Below are positions 43,192 through 53,605 of a stretch of 64,000 bases of DNA, in pieces (position 1 is the stretch's first letter; every line of letters starts with the position of its first letter). The DNA comes from Haloechinothrix alba (lineage in GTDB: Bacteria > Actinomycetota > Actinomycetes > Mycobacteriales > Pseudonocardiaceae): contig NZ_FZNW01000019.1 in the NCBI RefSeq assembly GCF_900188115.1, positions 42,600-106,599 on the forward strand. The letters are read 5' to 3'. Made by a program: the position numbers and the translations under genes. Under the pieces are notes generated by a model that worked only from the letters and a program-made list of their open reading frames with translations, had not been told where the DNA came from and ran no database searches.

Positions 43192-44403
43192 TCAGAAGCC
43201 CGTCCCGCACCAGGGCTGCACGGCCCCGGCGAACAAGCGGTCGGCCGACTCCACAGCAGCCGGATCGACGACCTCCAGCCTGCCCACACCGGCGAGCGCA
43301 CTCGGACGCCATGTGCCAAGGTACAACATAGCCAGCGTATCCACCTCCGCGCGCAGCTGCGGCGCCCGGTCCGTACGCTCCACGCCGGCGCCGGACACCC
43401 GGTACGTGCCCGAGTTGTCCGGCAACACCGGGTCGTGCACCGACAGCACGACGGCGGTATCCGTGCCATAGGTCCGGGCCGCGAGCGCGGCGCGCACATC
43501 GACAAGGCGCAGCCACAGGTGGTCACGCATGCCGGTGGTACGGCACGCCTGCGGGTTGTCGAGCAGTGCCTCGACCGGCTCGTCGAGCGGCCGGTTCGAC
43601 ACCTCGACGCGGTCGACCAGATCGACCCCCAGCAGGAAACGCCAGAGCTCGGCGAAGGCCGAGTCCGAGCAGGCGTGCATGTCGTCGACGGACAGCACGC
43701 ACGCGCCGTCTCCCCCGGCCCGGTCCCGCTCCACGCAGTACATCGCGTAGCCCTCGACACCGTCACGGCCGTGGTACACGACGCCACGCGCCACCCCGCT
43801 CGACCGGCGGTAGAAGCCTTCCCACCCGGCCCAGAGCTGCTCCGGCCTGCTGAGCATGCCCGGCCGCGCAGACGCCAGCGACCGGTAGATCTCGGGAAGC
43901 CGCCGCAGCGCCGCGTCCGTGTCGAGCAGCTCGACGTCACCGCCGGACGGTGCCTGCTCCCGAACCCGCGTGCCGTGCCGCCACACCCGCAACGACCGTT
44001 CCACGGTGGCCACGCCGTAGCCGAACCTGCCGTATATCGCGCCTTCGCTGGCCAGTAGCCCCGCGAGGGGAATGCCGCGTTCGCGGAACGCGCCCAACTG
44101 GGTGCTCATCAGGTCACGCAACACGCCACGGCGGGTGCGGTGCGGCCGCACCCCGACCCCGGTGACCGCCGACGCGGGTACGCAGCCGCTCCCCGGAACC
44201 GCGACGGACACGTCGACCGACCTGGCCGTACCGACCAGCTCGTCACCGTCGAACGCACCCAGGCAGCGCCCGACCTGATGCGCCCGCTCGATGCGCTCGC
44301 GGTTCTCGTCGGGACCTCGCGGCGCGTGCAGCGCCTCGGCGAAGACCCCGTACGCGGACAGATGCTCGGATCGGTCCAGGGTGCGGACCACTCGGTCGGT
44401 CAT
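43192..44403 (-). CDS. eis: Eis-like GNAT acetyltransferase
   Basis: This 403-residue enzyme has the Eis architecture: an N-terminal GNAT domain with the acetyl-CoA loop VGVRPHRTRRGVLRDLM (about 80-96), SEGAIYGRFGYG (about 117), a second GNAT-like domain, a sterol-carrier-like C-terminal region and a terminal Phe whose carboxylate is used in catalysis. Family members acetylate several amines, including aminoglycosides and peptides; the actual substrate here is unknown. Start ATG 44403 follows GGAT-type spacing. It lies between two DUF4333 genes. Confidence 0.9.
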   Translation of the reverse strand: MTDRVVRTLDRSEHLSAYGVFAEALHAPRGPDENRERIERAHQVGRCLGAFDGDELVGTARSVDVSVAVPGSGCVPASAVTGVGVRPHRTRRGVLRDLMSTQLGAFRERGIPLAGLLASEGAIYGRFGYGVATVERSLRVWRHGTRVREQAPSGGDVELLDTDAALRRLPEIYRSLASARPGMLSRPEQLWAGWEGFYRRSSGVARGVVYHGRDGVEGYAMYCVERDRAGGDGACVLSVDDMHACSDSAFAELWRFLLGVDLVDRVEVSNRPLDEPVEALLDNPQACRTTGMRDHLWLRLVDVRAALAARTYGTDTAVVLSVHDPVLPDNSGTYRVSGAGVERTDRAPQLRAEVDTLAMLYLGTWRPSALAGVGRLEVVDPAAVESADRLFAGAVQPWCGTGF

Positions 44404-44443
44404 ACCGGGATCCTGTCGCAGCAACCGCGACGGCGCCACGGAA

Positions 44444-45214
44444 TTACTCCGGCGTGCCCACTTCGTAGTTGCCGTCCTCGCTGGTCACGGTGATATTCAC
44501 GGACCGGTCCTCGCCGTTGATCACCGCCGTGCAGTCGAACGAGTGATCCACCTCGACCTGCTGCCCGTCCGGGCAGGTCACGCTCTCCACGCCTTCGATC
44601 TGGTACTGCTCGGTGAGCACGTCCTGCACACCGCGTTCCATCTCCTCGTTGTCGAAAACCGTGGACGTGAACCACCCGGGTGCGACGAAGCCGAGGAACG
44701 CGACCGTGCCGACCAGCAGGATCAGGATGAGTACACCGATCCACAGCGCCAGGCCGGACTTCGAGCCCGAACCGCCGTCCCCTCCACCGGGGAAGCCACC
44801 TTGCTGCCCCTGGCCCGGGTACCCGACCGGCGGTTGCTGGTAGCCGCCCTGCTGGTACGGGTCGTACGGAGGCTGCTGTCCCCACTGGGGCTGGCCGGGC
44901 TGGGGCTGGCCCGGCTGGGGCTGGCCCGGCTGGGGGTAGCCGGGCTGCTGCCCCGGGTACGGCTGGCCGGGCTGTTGCCCCCACTGGGGTTGCCCTGGTT
45001 GGGGCTGTCCCGGCTGGGGCTGCTGGCCGGGCTGCGGGTAGCCACCGGGTGGTTGCTGTTGCCCCCACTGCTCCTGGCCCGGCTGTGGGTAGCCCGGCTG
45101 CCCCCACTGGCCTTGCGCTGGGAACCCGCCCGACGACGGACCCCCCTGCGCCTCACCGCCGTAGGGTTGCTGCCCCCACTGCTGGGGGTCGTTGCCTCCG
45201 TACGGCGTGCTCAT
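44444..45214 (-). CDS. Membrane protein with Pro/Gln/Gly repeats and DUF4333 domain
   Basis: This 256-residue protein has a low-complexity cytoplasmic part (residues about 1-150: [21 protein letters not shown] repeats), one membrane helix (about 155-180) and an extracytoplasmic DUF4333 domain (about 190-256, SVTCPDGQ...[25 protein letters not shown]). It corresponds to the Rv2091c position downstream of helY. Together with eis and the second DUF4333 lipoprotein it forms a likely operon (40 and 27 base gaps). Confidence 0.85.
   Translation of the reverse strand: MSTPYGGNDPQQWGQQPYGGEAQGGPSSGGFPAQGQWGQPGYPQPGQEQWGQQQPPGGYPQPGQQPQPGQPQPGQPQWGQQPGQPYPGQQPGYPQPGQPQPGQPQPGQPQWGQQPPYDPYQQGGYQQPPVGYPGQGQQGGFPGGGDGGSGSKSGLALWIGVLILILLVGTVAFLGFVAPGWFTSTVFDNEEMERGVQDVLTEQYQIEGVESVTCPDGQQVEVDHSFDCTAVINGEDRSVNITVTSEDGNYEVGTPE
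44876..45075 (-). repeat. Tandem PGQPQ-type coding repeats
   Basis: A run of imperfect 12- and 15-base units (ctggggctggcccgg on the plus strand) codes for PGQPQ/YPQPGQ repeats in the N-terminal part of the DUF4333 membrane protein. This is coding low-complexity sequence, not a CRISPR or intergenic repeat. Confidence 0.8.
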
Positions 45215-45338
45215 CGTTCGCCTCCGCAGAATCGCCGTCCAGTCGTTCTCTCGGGATCCAACCACAGCAGGTGGGGCAGCATCCCCAATGGGGTCCGACG
45301 AGTACCGGTCGCACGGTACCCACCCACCGGGTGGCGGG

Positions 45339-48140
45339 CTACGTCGCTCCGGCAGCCACCACACCCCTGCGAATCGCTCGCACGGCGTCCCCCGCGGCAT
45401 TCCCGATCTCGTCGCTGTTGCCGAGCACGTCGCGAAGCTGTTCGAGCAGGTCGACGACCTGCCGGCACCAGCGCACGAAGTCACCGGCGGACAGTTCCTG
45501 CCCGGCCGACTCGGACGCTGTCATCACCTTCTCCAGCGACTCACCGCGCGCCCAGCGATAGACGGGCCAGGCGAATCCCGCATCCGGTTCCCGGGTACGT
45601 TCCAGCTTGTGCCTGCGCTCGTCCTCCGCGAGCTCGGACCACACCCGTGCGGTGTGCTCCCACGCCTCGGCGACGCCGCCGGAGGGCACCTTGGGTTCCC
45701 CGGCGCTGTCCCTGCGAGCTTCGTACACCAGGGTCGAGACCACCGCAGCCAGCTCGGCAGGGCCGAGCCCACGCCAGACGTCGCGGCGGATGCACTCGGC
45801 GGTCAGCAGGTCCGACTCGCTGTAGATCCGGGCGAGCCGGTACCCGTGCTCGGTGACCCGGGTGACGCGGCCACCTCCGGAACCGTCCCCGGACTCGCCG
45901 TCCACGAGATAGCCCCGCTCGGTCAGCAGCGCGCGGATCTTGTCGAACGACCGGGCCAGCGAGTGCGTACGCGCGGCTACCTTGCGCTCCAGCTTGTTGT
46001 TCTCCTGCTCGAGACGCTCGTACCGCTCGACCCACCGCACGCGGGACTCGCGGTCCGCCAGTCCGTGCGCGGGGTGTGCGCGTAGCTCGTCGCGTAGCCG
46101 GGACAGTTCCGGATCGGAGTGCGCGTCCGCCTTGCCCCGCTTCTTGCCCGGCGCGGCGATACCGGTGTTGCGCAGCGAGGAGGCGATGTCGCGACGCACC
46201 CTCGGCGAGCGCACATCCACGTGTTTGGGCAGGCGGACCCGTCCGAGCGAGGACACCGGGGTCGGGAAGTCCGCGACCGACAGCGGTCCCGACCAGCGAT
46301 CCTCGGTCACCACGACGGGTCTGGGCTCACGCGCCGGATCGGTTCCCGGATCGATCACGACGGCCAGCCCGGCGCGCTTGCCGTTGGGGATCGAGATCAC
46401 GTCGCCTTTGCGGAGCCGCTCCAGCGAGTCGGCGACCTCGTCCTGCCGTGCGTACTTGCGCTTCCTGGCGAGCGTCTTCTCCCGATCGGAGATCTTCCTG
46501 CGCAGCTCGACGTACTCCCGCAGCTGCGCGAAGTCCTCCCCTGCTGCCTCCGCGTACCCGGCGAGGGCTTCCTTGTTCCTGTCGATCTTACGGGAGAGCC
46601 CCACCACGGAACGGTCGGCCTGGAACTGCGCGAAGGACTGTTCGAGCAGCTCGCGCGCTTGCTCGACGCCGACCTGCCCCACGAGGTTGACGGCCATGTT
46701 GTAGCCGGGGCGGAACGAGGAGTGCAACGGGTATGTCCGGGTCGAGGCCAGGCCCGCCACGTGCTTCGGGTCGACCCCCGGCTGCCACAGCACGACCGCG
46801 TAGCCCTCGACGTCGATCCCGCGCCGCCCGGCACGGCCCGTCAGCTGCGTGTACTCGCCCGGCGTGAGATCCACGTGCGCTTCGCCGTTGTACTTGACAA
46901 GACGTTCCAGCACGACGGTGCGCGCGGGCATGTTGATGCCGAGGGCCAGAGTCTCCGTCGCGAAGACCACCTTGACGAGGCCGCGCACGAACAGCTCCTC
47001 GACGGTCTCCTTGAAGGCCGGGAGCAGCCCGGCGTGATGTGCCGCGATACCGCGCTCCAGCGCATCGCGCCACTCCCAGTAGCCGAGCACGCCCAGGTCG
47101 CGTTCCGGAAGGTCCGCCGTCCGCGCGTCGACGATCGCGCGCACCTGCTCGACCTCCTCCGGTCCGTTGAGCCGGATATCGGCACGCGAGCACTGCTCGA
47201 CCGCGGCGTCGCAACCGGCCCGGGAGAAGATGAACACGATCGCCGGCAGCAGCCCCTCGGTATCGAGCCGCTGGATCACATCCATCCGTGACGGCGGCCG
47301 GAACTTCGGCCCTCGCCCGCCCCGCGACGGCGGGCCCTTGCCCCGTCCCCGTTGGTTGCGCTGCCCGCGAAGCCCCGCGGGCCCGAGTGCCGCCCGGGCC
47401 TCCTCGGTGCGCTTGACCAGCGTCGGGTTGATCCGCGCCCGTCCCTCGCCGTCCGCGGCGAAGAGGTCGAACATCTGCTTGCCCACCATCATGTGCTGCC
47501 ACAGCGGCACCGGCCGGTGCTCGTCGACCACGACAGCGGTGTCGCCCCGTACCTCGACCAGCCACTCACCGAACTCCTCGGCGTTGCTCACGGTGGCCGA
47601 CAGCCCTGCGACGCGAACGTGTTCGGGCAGGTGCAGGATCACCTCCTCCCACACCGCTCCGCGGAAACGGTCGGCAAGGTAGTGGATCTCGTCCATCACC
47701 ACGTAGCTGAGCTCGTTGATCGCCGAGGAGCCCGCGTACAGCATGTTCCGCAGTACCTCGGTGGTCATCACCACCACTGGTGCCGTGGAGTTGATCGCGG
47801 TGTCTCCGGTCAGCAGGCCGACCGAACCTTCCCCGTACCACGCGGTGAGGTCGGCGTACTTCTGGTTCGACAGCGCCTTGATCGGCGTGGTGTAGAAGCA
47901 CCGGCGTCCCTCGGCGAGCGCGAGGTGCACGGCGAACTCGCCGACGACCGTCTTGCCCGCGCCGGTCGGGGCGCAGACCAGCACGCCGTGCCCGTCCTCC
48001 AGAGCCTCACAGCCACGGCGTTGGAATTCGTCGAACTCGAACGCCATCTGCGCGGCGAACTCGGTGAGCTGCGGATACGAAGCCCGGCGCTTGGCGGCCA
48101 CGTAGGCCTCCGCCGGGGAGAGATCTAGGCGTTCAGCCAC
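45339..48140 (-). CDS. helY: Ski2-like DEAD/DEAH-box helicase HelY
   Basis: This 933-residue RNA/DNA helicase has Walker [14 protein letters not shown] (about 58-70), [15 protein letters not shown] (DEVH box), AGLSATVSN (motif III), a [14 protein letters not shown] motif, [12 protein letters not shown] (motif VI), then DSHCT/rRNA-type C-terminal helices with a coiled segment. GTG 48140 is used; GTG 48158 is an alternative. It is downstream of tatC in the same orientation, as in mycobacteria. Presumed to function in RNA turnover or ribosome-related remodelling. Confidence 0.92.
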   Translation of the reverse strand: MAERLDLSPAEAYVAAKRRASYPQLTEFAAQMAFEFDEFQRRGCEALEDGHGVLVCAPTGAGKTVVGEFAVHLALAEGRRCFYTTPIKALSNQKYADLTAWYGEGSVGLLTGDTAINSTAPVVVMTTEVLRNMLYAGSSAINELSYVVMDEIHYLADRFRGAVWEEVILHLPEHVRVAGLSATVSNAEEFGEWLVEVRGDTAVVVDEHRPVPLWQHMMVGKQMFDLFAADGEGRARINPTLVKRTEEARAALGPAGLRGQRNQRGRGKGPPSRGGRGPKFRPPSRMDVIQRLDTEGLLPAIVFIFSRAGCDAAVEQCSRADIRLNGPEEVEQVRAIVDARTADLPERDLGVLGYWEWRDALERGIAAHHAGLLPAFKETVEELFVRGLVKVVFATETLALGINMPARTVVLERLVKYNGEAHVDLTPGEYTQLTGRAGRRGIDVEGYAVVLWQPGVDPKHVAGLASTRTYPLHSSFRPGYNMAVNLVGQVGVEQARELLEQSFAQFQADRSVVGLSRKIDRNKEALAGYAEAAGEDFAQLREYVELRRKISDREKTLARKRKYARQDEVADSLERLRKGDVISIPNGKRAGLAVVIDPGTDPAREPRPVVVTEDRWSGPLSVADFPTPVSSLGRVRLPKHVDVRSPRVRRDIASSLRNTGIAAPGKKRGKADAHSDPELSRLRDELRAHPAHGLADRESRVRWVERYERLEQENNKLERKVAARTHSLARSFDKIRALLTERGYLVDGESGDGSGGGRVTRVTEHGYRLARIYSESDLLTAECIRRDVWRGLGPAELAAVVSTLVYEARRDSAGEPKVPSGGVAEAWEHTARVWSELAEDERRHKLERTREPDAGFAWPVYRWARGESLEKVMTASESAGQELSAGDFVRWCRQVVDLLEQLRDVLGNSDEIGNAAGDAVRAIRRGVVAAGAT

Positions 48141-48195
48141 GCACCCAGGGTTGCACACCAGGGACCGTGTCCGCAGTCGGATTCGCGTCGGGTCG

Positions 48196-49161
48196 TCATG
48201 TCACGTCATCGGTGCGCCCGCCGGACGGGGAGTCCGAGCCCGGTTGCTCGGCGGCGTCCTCCCCCGCGCTGCTGGTCGGGGTATAGGTGAACGGGGCGGC
48301 CTCGTCGTCGGCCAGGCCGTCGAAACCTTCGGCCACCCGCTGGCGTTCCAGCTTTCGGTCGTGCATCCGGGCGAGCTGGATGGCGAGCTCGAACAGGCCG
48401 GTCAACGCGCAGGCCAAGGCGATCATGGAGAACGGGTCGGTCGGAGTCACGAAGGCGGCGAAGACGAACAGCCCGGCGATGATCCCGCGCCGCCAGCGCT
48501 TGAGCTGCGCGTACTGCACGACGCCGACCTTGTTGAGCATCACGATCAGCAGCGGCAGCTCGAAACTGATCCCGAAGATCACCAGTAGCGCGAGGATGAA
48601 CGAGATGTACTCCTGGCCGCGCAACGCCGTCATGAAGGTGTCGCCACCGAAGCCGACCAGCACGCCGAGCGCGAGCGGGACAATGACGAGGGCGAGCGCG
48701 GCGCCGAGCGCGAACAGCAGCGACGCCACGCATACGAAGATCCGCGCGTACTTGCGTTCCCACTGGTACAGGCCGGGCGCGAGGAACGCCCAGATCTGGT
48801 ACAGCCACAGTGGCCCGGTCAGCACCATACCGGCGGCGATGCCGACCTTCAGCTGGATCATGAAGGCCTCGAAGGGCGCCGTCTGGAGCAGCTGACACCC
48901 GTCGCCGGTATCCAGGCGCGCTTCCTGGGGAATGTCGCAGTACGGGCCCTTGATCACGTCACCAAGAGCTGGAACGGGACCGACGCCCGTACCGAACCAC
49001 AGGAACCCGATCGTGCCGCCGGCCACGACCACCAGCAGCGCGTAGAGCAGGCGCCTGCGGAAGTCGTACACGTGTTCGATGAGGGTCATCGACCCGTCGG
49101 GATTGTAGCGACGGCTCCGGCGCCGCCGCGTCGTCCGTCTGGACGTGGCGTCAGCGCTCAT
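48196..49161 (-). CDS. tatC: Sec-independent translocase subunit TatC
   Basis: This 321-residue polytopic membrane protein has six helices. The conserved beginning MTLIEHVYDFRRRLL (about 25-39) carries the usual E-H-...-R-R motif, and LFALGAALALVIVPLALGVLVGFGGD and FGISFELPLLIVMLNKVGVV mark later helices. The cytoplasmic tail is acidic and long (about 260-321). TatC recognises twin-arginine signal peptides. It lies 189 bases after tatA and 55 bases before helY. Confidence 0.95.
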   Translation of the reverse strand: MSADATSRRTTRRRRSRRYNPDGSMTLIEHVYDFRRRLLYALLVVVAGGTIGFLWFGTGVGPVPALGDVIKGPYCDIPQEARLDTGDGCQLLQTAPFEAFMIQLKVGIAAGMVLTGPLWLYQIWAFLAPGLYQWERKYARIFVCVASLLFALGAALALVIVPLALGVLVGFGGDTFMTALRGQEYISFILALLVIFGISFELPLLIVMLNKVGVVQYAQLKRWRRGIIAGLFVFAAFVTPTDPFSMIALACALTGLFELAIQLARMHDRKLERQRVAEGFDGLADDEAAPFTYTPTSSAGEDAAEQPGSDSPSGGRTDDVT

Positions 49162-49350
49162 GACCCGCCCAACTCAGCCACGATGTCTCTCCGATACACA
49201 TACGTCACTCGCGTCGTTCACCCCGACCCCGACTGCCGGCCACACGGGATGCCCGCTCGCCCGGCACACGTCACCGCGCGAGGGACCGGTACACGACGCG
49301 TGTGCGGCCGGCATGCACCGTTGCAACCCGGGGATCGACTTGCCGGGTCG

Positions 49351-49710
49351 TCAGCTCGCGTTCCGGTGCGGTTCGTCAGCGTTGCCCTTCATCTCGTTCA
49401 GCTGACGCTGCAGGTCCGCGATCTGCTCGTCCGACGACGTGCCGTCCGACTTGTCGGTGCGCGTCGCCGAGGCTTGCGTGGTGGGGAGCTGACGCATGTC
49501 CGGGTCGGACGCAGCAGGCGCAGCCGACTCCGAGGACGCCCCGGCCGTCGAGTCCGCACCGTCATCCTCACGCAGGCCCTTGGTCTCGGCCTTGAAGATC
49601 TTCATCGACCTGCCGAGGGAGCGCGCAGCGTCCGGGAGCTTCTTCGCGCCGAACAACAGGACGAGCACGACGACGAGGATAGCGAGCTGCCACGGTGAAA
49701 AAGGCCCCAT
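49351..49710 (-). CDS. tatA: Twin-arginine translocase subunit TatA
   Basis: This 119-residue protein has the TatA layout: a short periplasmic start (MGPFSPWQL), one helix ([18 protein letters not shown]), an amphipathic helix ([19 protein letters not shown]) and a disordered acidic tail. The FGAKKLP junction is the family hallmark. TatA polymerises with TatC to form the export path. A long Ser/Asp/Thr-rich tail is typical of actinobacteria. Confidence 0.95.
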   Translation of the reverse strand: MGPFSPWQLAILVVVLVLLFGAKKLPDAARSLGRSMKIFKAETKGLREDDGADSTAGASSESAAPAASDPDMRQLPTTQASATRTDKSDGTSSDEQIADLQRQLNEMKGNADEPHRNAS

Positions 49711-49782
49711 CGTGGCCTCCTTTCTTGCCTTTCGGCCATTCTACTGTTCCTCGATCCAGCTAACTGGATAGCAGGAAAAGGA

Positions 49783-50004
49783 TCAACCCGAACGAGCACC
49801 GAACCGTTCCCGAAACCCGACGCGCACGGCAGCGGCCCGTGCCCGCAGTAACCGGACGTGTCCGGTCAGACCTGCGAGAACCAGCCGCGACGTCGTGCGG
49901 CACATGCGTAACGAGCGATACGTACGCATGGACAGCGCCAGCAGCGTCGCGAGGGCGCCGAGAAGCACGGCGCCGAGGATGGTGAACACAGTGACCTCGC
50001 CCAC
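49783..50004 (-). CDS. Possible small single-helix membrane protein
   Basis: A 73-residue frame (GTG 50004) begins VGEVTVFTILGAVLLGALATLLALSM, a credible membrane helix, followed by a basic segment rich in Arg. It lies between pafC (23 bases away) and tatA (72 bases). The weak start and Arg-rich tail leave open that it is not a gene. Confidence 0.4.
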   Translation of the reverse strand: MGEVTVFTILGAVLLGALATLLALSMRTYRSLRMCRTTSRLVLAGLTGHVRLLRARAAAVRVGFRERFGARSG

Positions 50005-50027
50005 GCCGATACTGTACTCCCCGCCCC

Positions 50028-51005
50028 TCAGTCCCGGGTGACCGGCAGGTGACCGGCGCGTTCCAGTGCCTCGATCGCCCGGGAACGGACCCGTTCGGCC
50101 AGCTCGACCGGCTCCTCGACGCTGACGTCCCCGCCGAGGCCGAGCAGGAGCCGCACCATCCAGTCCTCGTCGCCGTAGCGCATCCGGACGCGCAACCTGC
50201 CGCCCGCCAGCTCATCGAGTTCCTCGCAGGAGTAGTACTCCGCCATCCATCGCGTTTCCGGAGCCAGCACCAGGACCGCCTCACCGTGCTCGGGCCGGGG
50301 CGGGAACAGACCCTCGGAGACGTCCATCGGCTCCGCGTCGGGCGGGGCACTGGCCTGCTCGTCGAGCACCTCCAGCATGTCGATGCGGTCGAGCCGGAAC
50401 ATACGCACCCCCTCCGCGCGCCGGCACCAGGCCTCGAGGTACCCGTGCCCGTCGACGATGAGCATCCGCATCGGGTCGGTGACCCGCTCGGTGATCTGGT
50501 CCGTCGACGCCGTGTAGTACCGCATCCGGAGCGCGCGTGCCCTGGTCAGCGCGTCCTGGACCGATCGCCGCGTCGACGCGGTCGGGTCGGACTCGCGTAC
50601 GCCCGGATCGATCACCACCCCGTCCGGTCGTGCCTCCCCGCTCGCCGACTCGATCTTGGCGATCGCTCTGCGGACCGCGTCGGCGTCCAGTACACCAGGC
50701 GTCTCGGCCAGCGCGCGCAACGCCACCAGCAGCGCGGTCGCCTCCCTGCCGGTCAGTCGCAGTGGCCGCCGCATCCCTGCGTCGAAGGTGACCGTCACGG
50801 TGTCGGCGTCGAAGGACAGGTCGATCAGGTCACCCGGGCCGTAACCGGGCAGCCCGCACATCCACAGCAGCTCGAGGTCCTTGCGCAGCTGCTGTGGGGT
50901 GACGTCGAAGTCCGCGGCCGCATCGTCGATCTTGATACCCGGGCGCGCCAGCAAGTACGGCACCAGCGCCAGCAACCGCGGCAACCGCTGCGCGACAGCC
51001 TTCAT
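50028..51005 (-). CDS. pafC: WYL-domain transcriptional regulator PafC
   Basis: This 325-residue protein has an N-terminal helix-turn-helix (about 5-60) and WYL domains with RYYTAS...RVTDPMRMLIVDGHGYLEAWCRRAEGVRMFRLDRI and a C-terminal extension. In mycobacteria PafB and PafC act together as an activator of LexA/RecA-independent DNA-damage genes. It overlaps pafB by 4 bases and lies in the order pafA, pafB, pafC. Confidence 0.93.
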   Translation of the reverse strand: MKAVAQRLPRLLALVPYLLARPGIKIDDAAADFDVTPQQLRKDLELLWMCGLPGYGPGDLIDLSFDADTVTVTFDAGMRRPLRLTGREATALLVALRALAETPGVLDADAVRRAIAKIESASGEARPDGVVIDPGVRESDPTASTRRSVQDALTRARALRMRYYTASTDQITERVTDPMRMLIVDGHGYLEAWCRRAEGVRMFRLDRIDMLEVLDEQASAPPDAEPMDVSEGLFPPRPEHGEAVLVLAPETRWMAEYYSCEELDELAGGRLRVRMRYGDEDWMVRLLLGLGGDVSVEEPVELAERVRSRAIEALERAGHLPVTRD

Positions 51006-51982
51006 GCCCGGATCCCTTCCCTGGCGATGGCATCCAGTCGCTCATGGACGGTCTTGGCGAGCACGTCGGGCTCCAGCACCACGGCATCGGGACCGTAACC
51101 GGCGATCCACCGGGCAGCGCTGTCCATGCAGTACAGCTCGATCTCCACCTCCTCGCCGGGCTCTCCTCCCAGCGCACGCCCGCCGATGACGGTGGCCTTC
51201 CGCCGGATGCCCGCCGCCTTGCCCTCCGCCAGCCACAGGCGGGCTGTACTCACCCGCCCCCCGTCGTCATCCGGGTTACCCGCGACGAGGCCGAGCAGAT
51301 CCACCCCGTGCGGCGCTTCCACCTCCCCGGGACTGCCGATCAGGCGGACCTCCCCGATCACGCGGGAGAGCCGGAAGCACCGTGCGGCCTGCCGGTCACG
51401 ATCGTGCCCGACCGCGTACCAGCGCCCTCGCCAGGACACGACGCCCCACGGTTCGAGGGTCCGCGTCCTGCGCTCGGCGGAGTCGCCGCGCCGGTAGTCG
51501 AACCGGACCGGCCTACCCTGCTGCACCGCCGTGAGCACGGGTGTGAAGGCGGGTTCGGTGCGCACCCGGGGCTGCACGATCCCGGAGCCGGACGTGTCCA
51601 CCTCCACCCCCGCCGCACGCAGCTTGACGAGCGCGCTGCCTGCCAGCCCGGTCAGCTCCGGCGAGTCCCAGAGCCGGACAGCCAGGCCGACGGCGGCGGC
51701 CTCGTCCGCGGCGAGATCGATGTCCCCGAGCTCGTAGTCCCTGCGTGCGATGCGGTAGCCGTCGGTGCTGTCGAACACCGAGCTACGGCCGGTCTCCAGC
51801 GGCACACCCAGCTCGCGCAACTCGACCTTGTCCCGTTCGAACATGCGGAAGAAGGCCTCGTCGCTGGTCGCGTCCGCGTAGCCGGGGACGGTCGCCCTGA
51901 TCCGCTCGGCTGTGAGGTACTGGCGCGTGGACAGCAACGCGAGTACCAGGTTGACCAGGCGTTCGGCACGTGCGGTTGACAC
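51002..51982 (-). CDS. pafB: WYL-domain transcriptional regulator PafB
   Basis: This 326-residue protein has a winged-helix N-terminus (RLVNLVLALLSTRQYLTAERIRATVPGY), the WYL core PWGVVSWRGRWYAVGHDRDRQAARCFRLSRV (elements LEPWGVVSWRGRWY) and a C-terminal domain. It is the partner of PafC, with which it overlaps by ATGA. Both genes belong to the pup-proteasome neighbourhood but control DNA-damage genes rather than pupylation itself. Confidence 0.93.
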   Translation of the reverse strand: MSTARAERLVNLVLALLSTRQYLTAERIRATVPGYADATSDEAFFRMFERDKVELRELGVPLETGRSSVFDSTDGYRIARRDYELGDIDLAADEAAAVGLAVRLWDSPELTGLAGSALVKLRAAGVEVDTSGSGIVQPRVRTEPAFTPVLTAVQQGRPVRFDYRRGDSAERRTRTLEPWGVVSWRGRWYAVGHDRDRQAARCFRLSRVIGEVRLIGSPGEVEAPHGVDLLGLVAGNPDDDGGRVSTARLWLAEGKAAGIRRKATVIGGRALGGEPGEEVEIELYCMDSAARWIAGYGPDAVVLEPDVLAKTVHERLDAIAREGIRA

Positions 51983-52098
51983 GCCCCGAGCCTAACGCCA
52001 ACATCTGGTCACGCGCGGCAGGATCGGGCCAGTCGTACGGACTTTCCGCGCACCGACCACTACCGGCACGCCGGCGGCGCCGTCCCTCCCGCAGTGAG

Positions 52099-52160
52099 GT
52101 GGGAGCCGAATGTCACGTTCGGCGCCTACTTGGGCGCCCGGTGTCACCTTCGGCTCCCAC
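52099..52160. repeat. Intergenic inverted repeat with internal direct repeats
   Basis: Arms GTGGGAGCCGAA (52099-52110) and TTCGGCTCCCAC (52149-52160) are perfectly complementary over 12 bases. Inside, TGTCACGTTCGGCGCC and TGTCACCTTCGGCTCC are near-copies, and GGCGCC pairs with GGCGCC. It lies between pafA and pafB and may terminate or attenuate the minus-strand transcript, or be a dispersed intergenic element. Confidence 0.6.
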
Positions 52161-52170
52161 CCAGCCGGGG

Positions 52171-53529
52171 CTAGAGGCTCGCGATCAGGCGGTCGACACG
52201 CTCGTCGACACTGCGGAACGGGTCCTTGCACAGCACGGTGCGCTGCGCCTGGTCGTTGAGCTTGAGATGCACCCAGTCGACCGTGAAGTCGCGCTGCGCG
52301 GCCTGCGCCGCGGCGATGAAGTCTCCCCGCAGCTTGGCCCTGGTCGTCTGTGGCGGCGTGTCCTTGGCCAGCTCGATCTCACCGTCATCGGTGACCCGTT
52401 TGACCAGCCCCTTGCGCTGCAGCACATCGAAGACGCCCCGCCCGCGACGGATGTCGTGGTAGGCCAGGTCGAGCTGTGCGACGCGCGGATTGGACAGGTC
52501 CAGGCCGCGCTTGGCCCGGTAGCTCTCCACGAAGCGGTACTTGATGGCCCAGTCGATCTCCGTGTCGATCTTGCTGTAGTCCTGCTGCTCCACGGCTTCC
52601 AGCGCCCTGCCCCACAGCTCGACGATCCGTTTGGTCATGGGGTCGGCCCCGTGCGTATCGACGAACTGCACGGCACGCCTGTGGTACTCGTGCTGGATCT
52701 CCAGAGCCGAGGCCTCCCGGCCACCCGCGAGACGGACCTTGCGCCTGCCCGTCATGTCGTGGCTGATCTCGCGAATCGCCCGGATCGGGTTGTCCAGCGT
52801 GAAGTCCTTGAACTGCACGCCCTCTTCGATCATCTGCAGCACCAGGTTGGCGGCGCCGACCTTGAGCAGCGTGGTCGGCTCCGCCATGTTCGAGTCCCCG
52901 ACGATGACGTGCAGCCGCCGGTAGCGCTCCGCGTCGGCGTGCGGCTCGTCCCGGGTGTTGATGATCGGACGGGACCGCGTGGTGGCGCTCGAGACGCCTT
53001 CCCAGATGTGCTCGGCCCGCTGGGACAGGCAGTACACCGCTCCACGCGGCGTCTGCAGCACCTTGCCCGCGCCGCACACGAGCTGCCTGCTGACCAGGAA
53101 CGGCAGGAAGACATCGGCGATGCGGGAGAACTCGCCGGACCGGCCGACCAGGTAGTTCTCGTGGCACCCGTAGGAGTTGCCTGCCGAGTCGGTGTTGTTC
53201 TTGAACAGGAAGATGTCACCGCCGATGCCCTCATCGGCCAGCCGCCGCTCCGCGTCGACGAGCAGGTCCTCGAGAATGCGCTCGCCCGCCTTCTCGTGTG
53301 TGATCAGCTGCGTCAGGTCGTCACACTCCGCCGTGGCGTACTCCGGGTGCGACCCCACGTCCAGATACAGCCGCGAGCCGTTGGACAGGAAGACGTTCGA
53401 CGAACGCCCCCACGACACGACCCGGCGGAACAGGTACCGGGCGACCTCGTCCGGGGACAACCTGCGCTGCCCGTGGAAGGTGCAGGTGACCCCGAACTCG
53501 GTCTCGATGCCAAAGATGCGACGTTCCAT
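52171..53529 (-). CDS. pafA: Pup-protein ligase PafA
   Basis: This 452-residue carboxylate-amine ligase attaches Pup to lysines of target proteins. It begins [16 protein letters not shown], with the catalytic/metal Glu in FGIETEFG, and shows [53 protein letters not shown] and [11 protein letters not shown]. Length and start at ATG 53529 match PafA exactly. It lies downstream of prcA in the gene order prcB, prcA, pafA. Confidence 0.97.
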   Translation of the reverse strand: MERRIFGIETEFGVTCTFHGQRRLSPDEVARYLFRRVVSWGRSSNVFLSNGSRLYLDVGSHPEYATAECDDLTQLITHEKAGERILEDLLVDAERRLADEGIGGDIFLFKNNTDSAGNSYGCHENYLVGRSGEFSRIADVFLPFLVSRQLVCGAGKVLQTPRGAVYCLSQRAEHIWEGVSSATTRSRPIINTRDEPHADAERYRRLHVIVGDSNMAEPTTLLKVGAANLVLQMIEEGVQFKDFTLDNPIRAIREISHDMTGRRKVRLAGGREASALEIQHEYHRRAVQFVDTHGADPMTKRIVELWGRALEAVEQQDYSKIDTEIDWAIKYRFVESYRAKRGLDLSNPRVAQLDLAYHDIRRGRGVFDVLQRKGLVKRVTDDGEIELAKDTPPQTTRAKLRGDFIAAAQAAQRDFTVDWVHLKLNDQAQRTVLCKDPFRSVDERVDRLIASL

Positions 53530-53605
53530 CACGCACACCTGGTTCGTCGACGACCGTGTACCGAGCTGCCGCCTGCGTTGCGGGTCATCGGTGCGTGCAG
53601 CCCGC

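Noticed and set aside
44876..45075. Regular repeats suggesting a CRISPR-like array
   Set aside because: Units are contiguous, lie inside a reading frame and code for PGQPQ repeats; no unique spacers, no cas genes.
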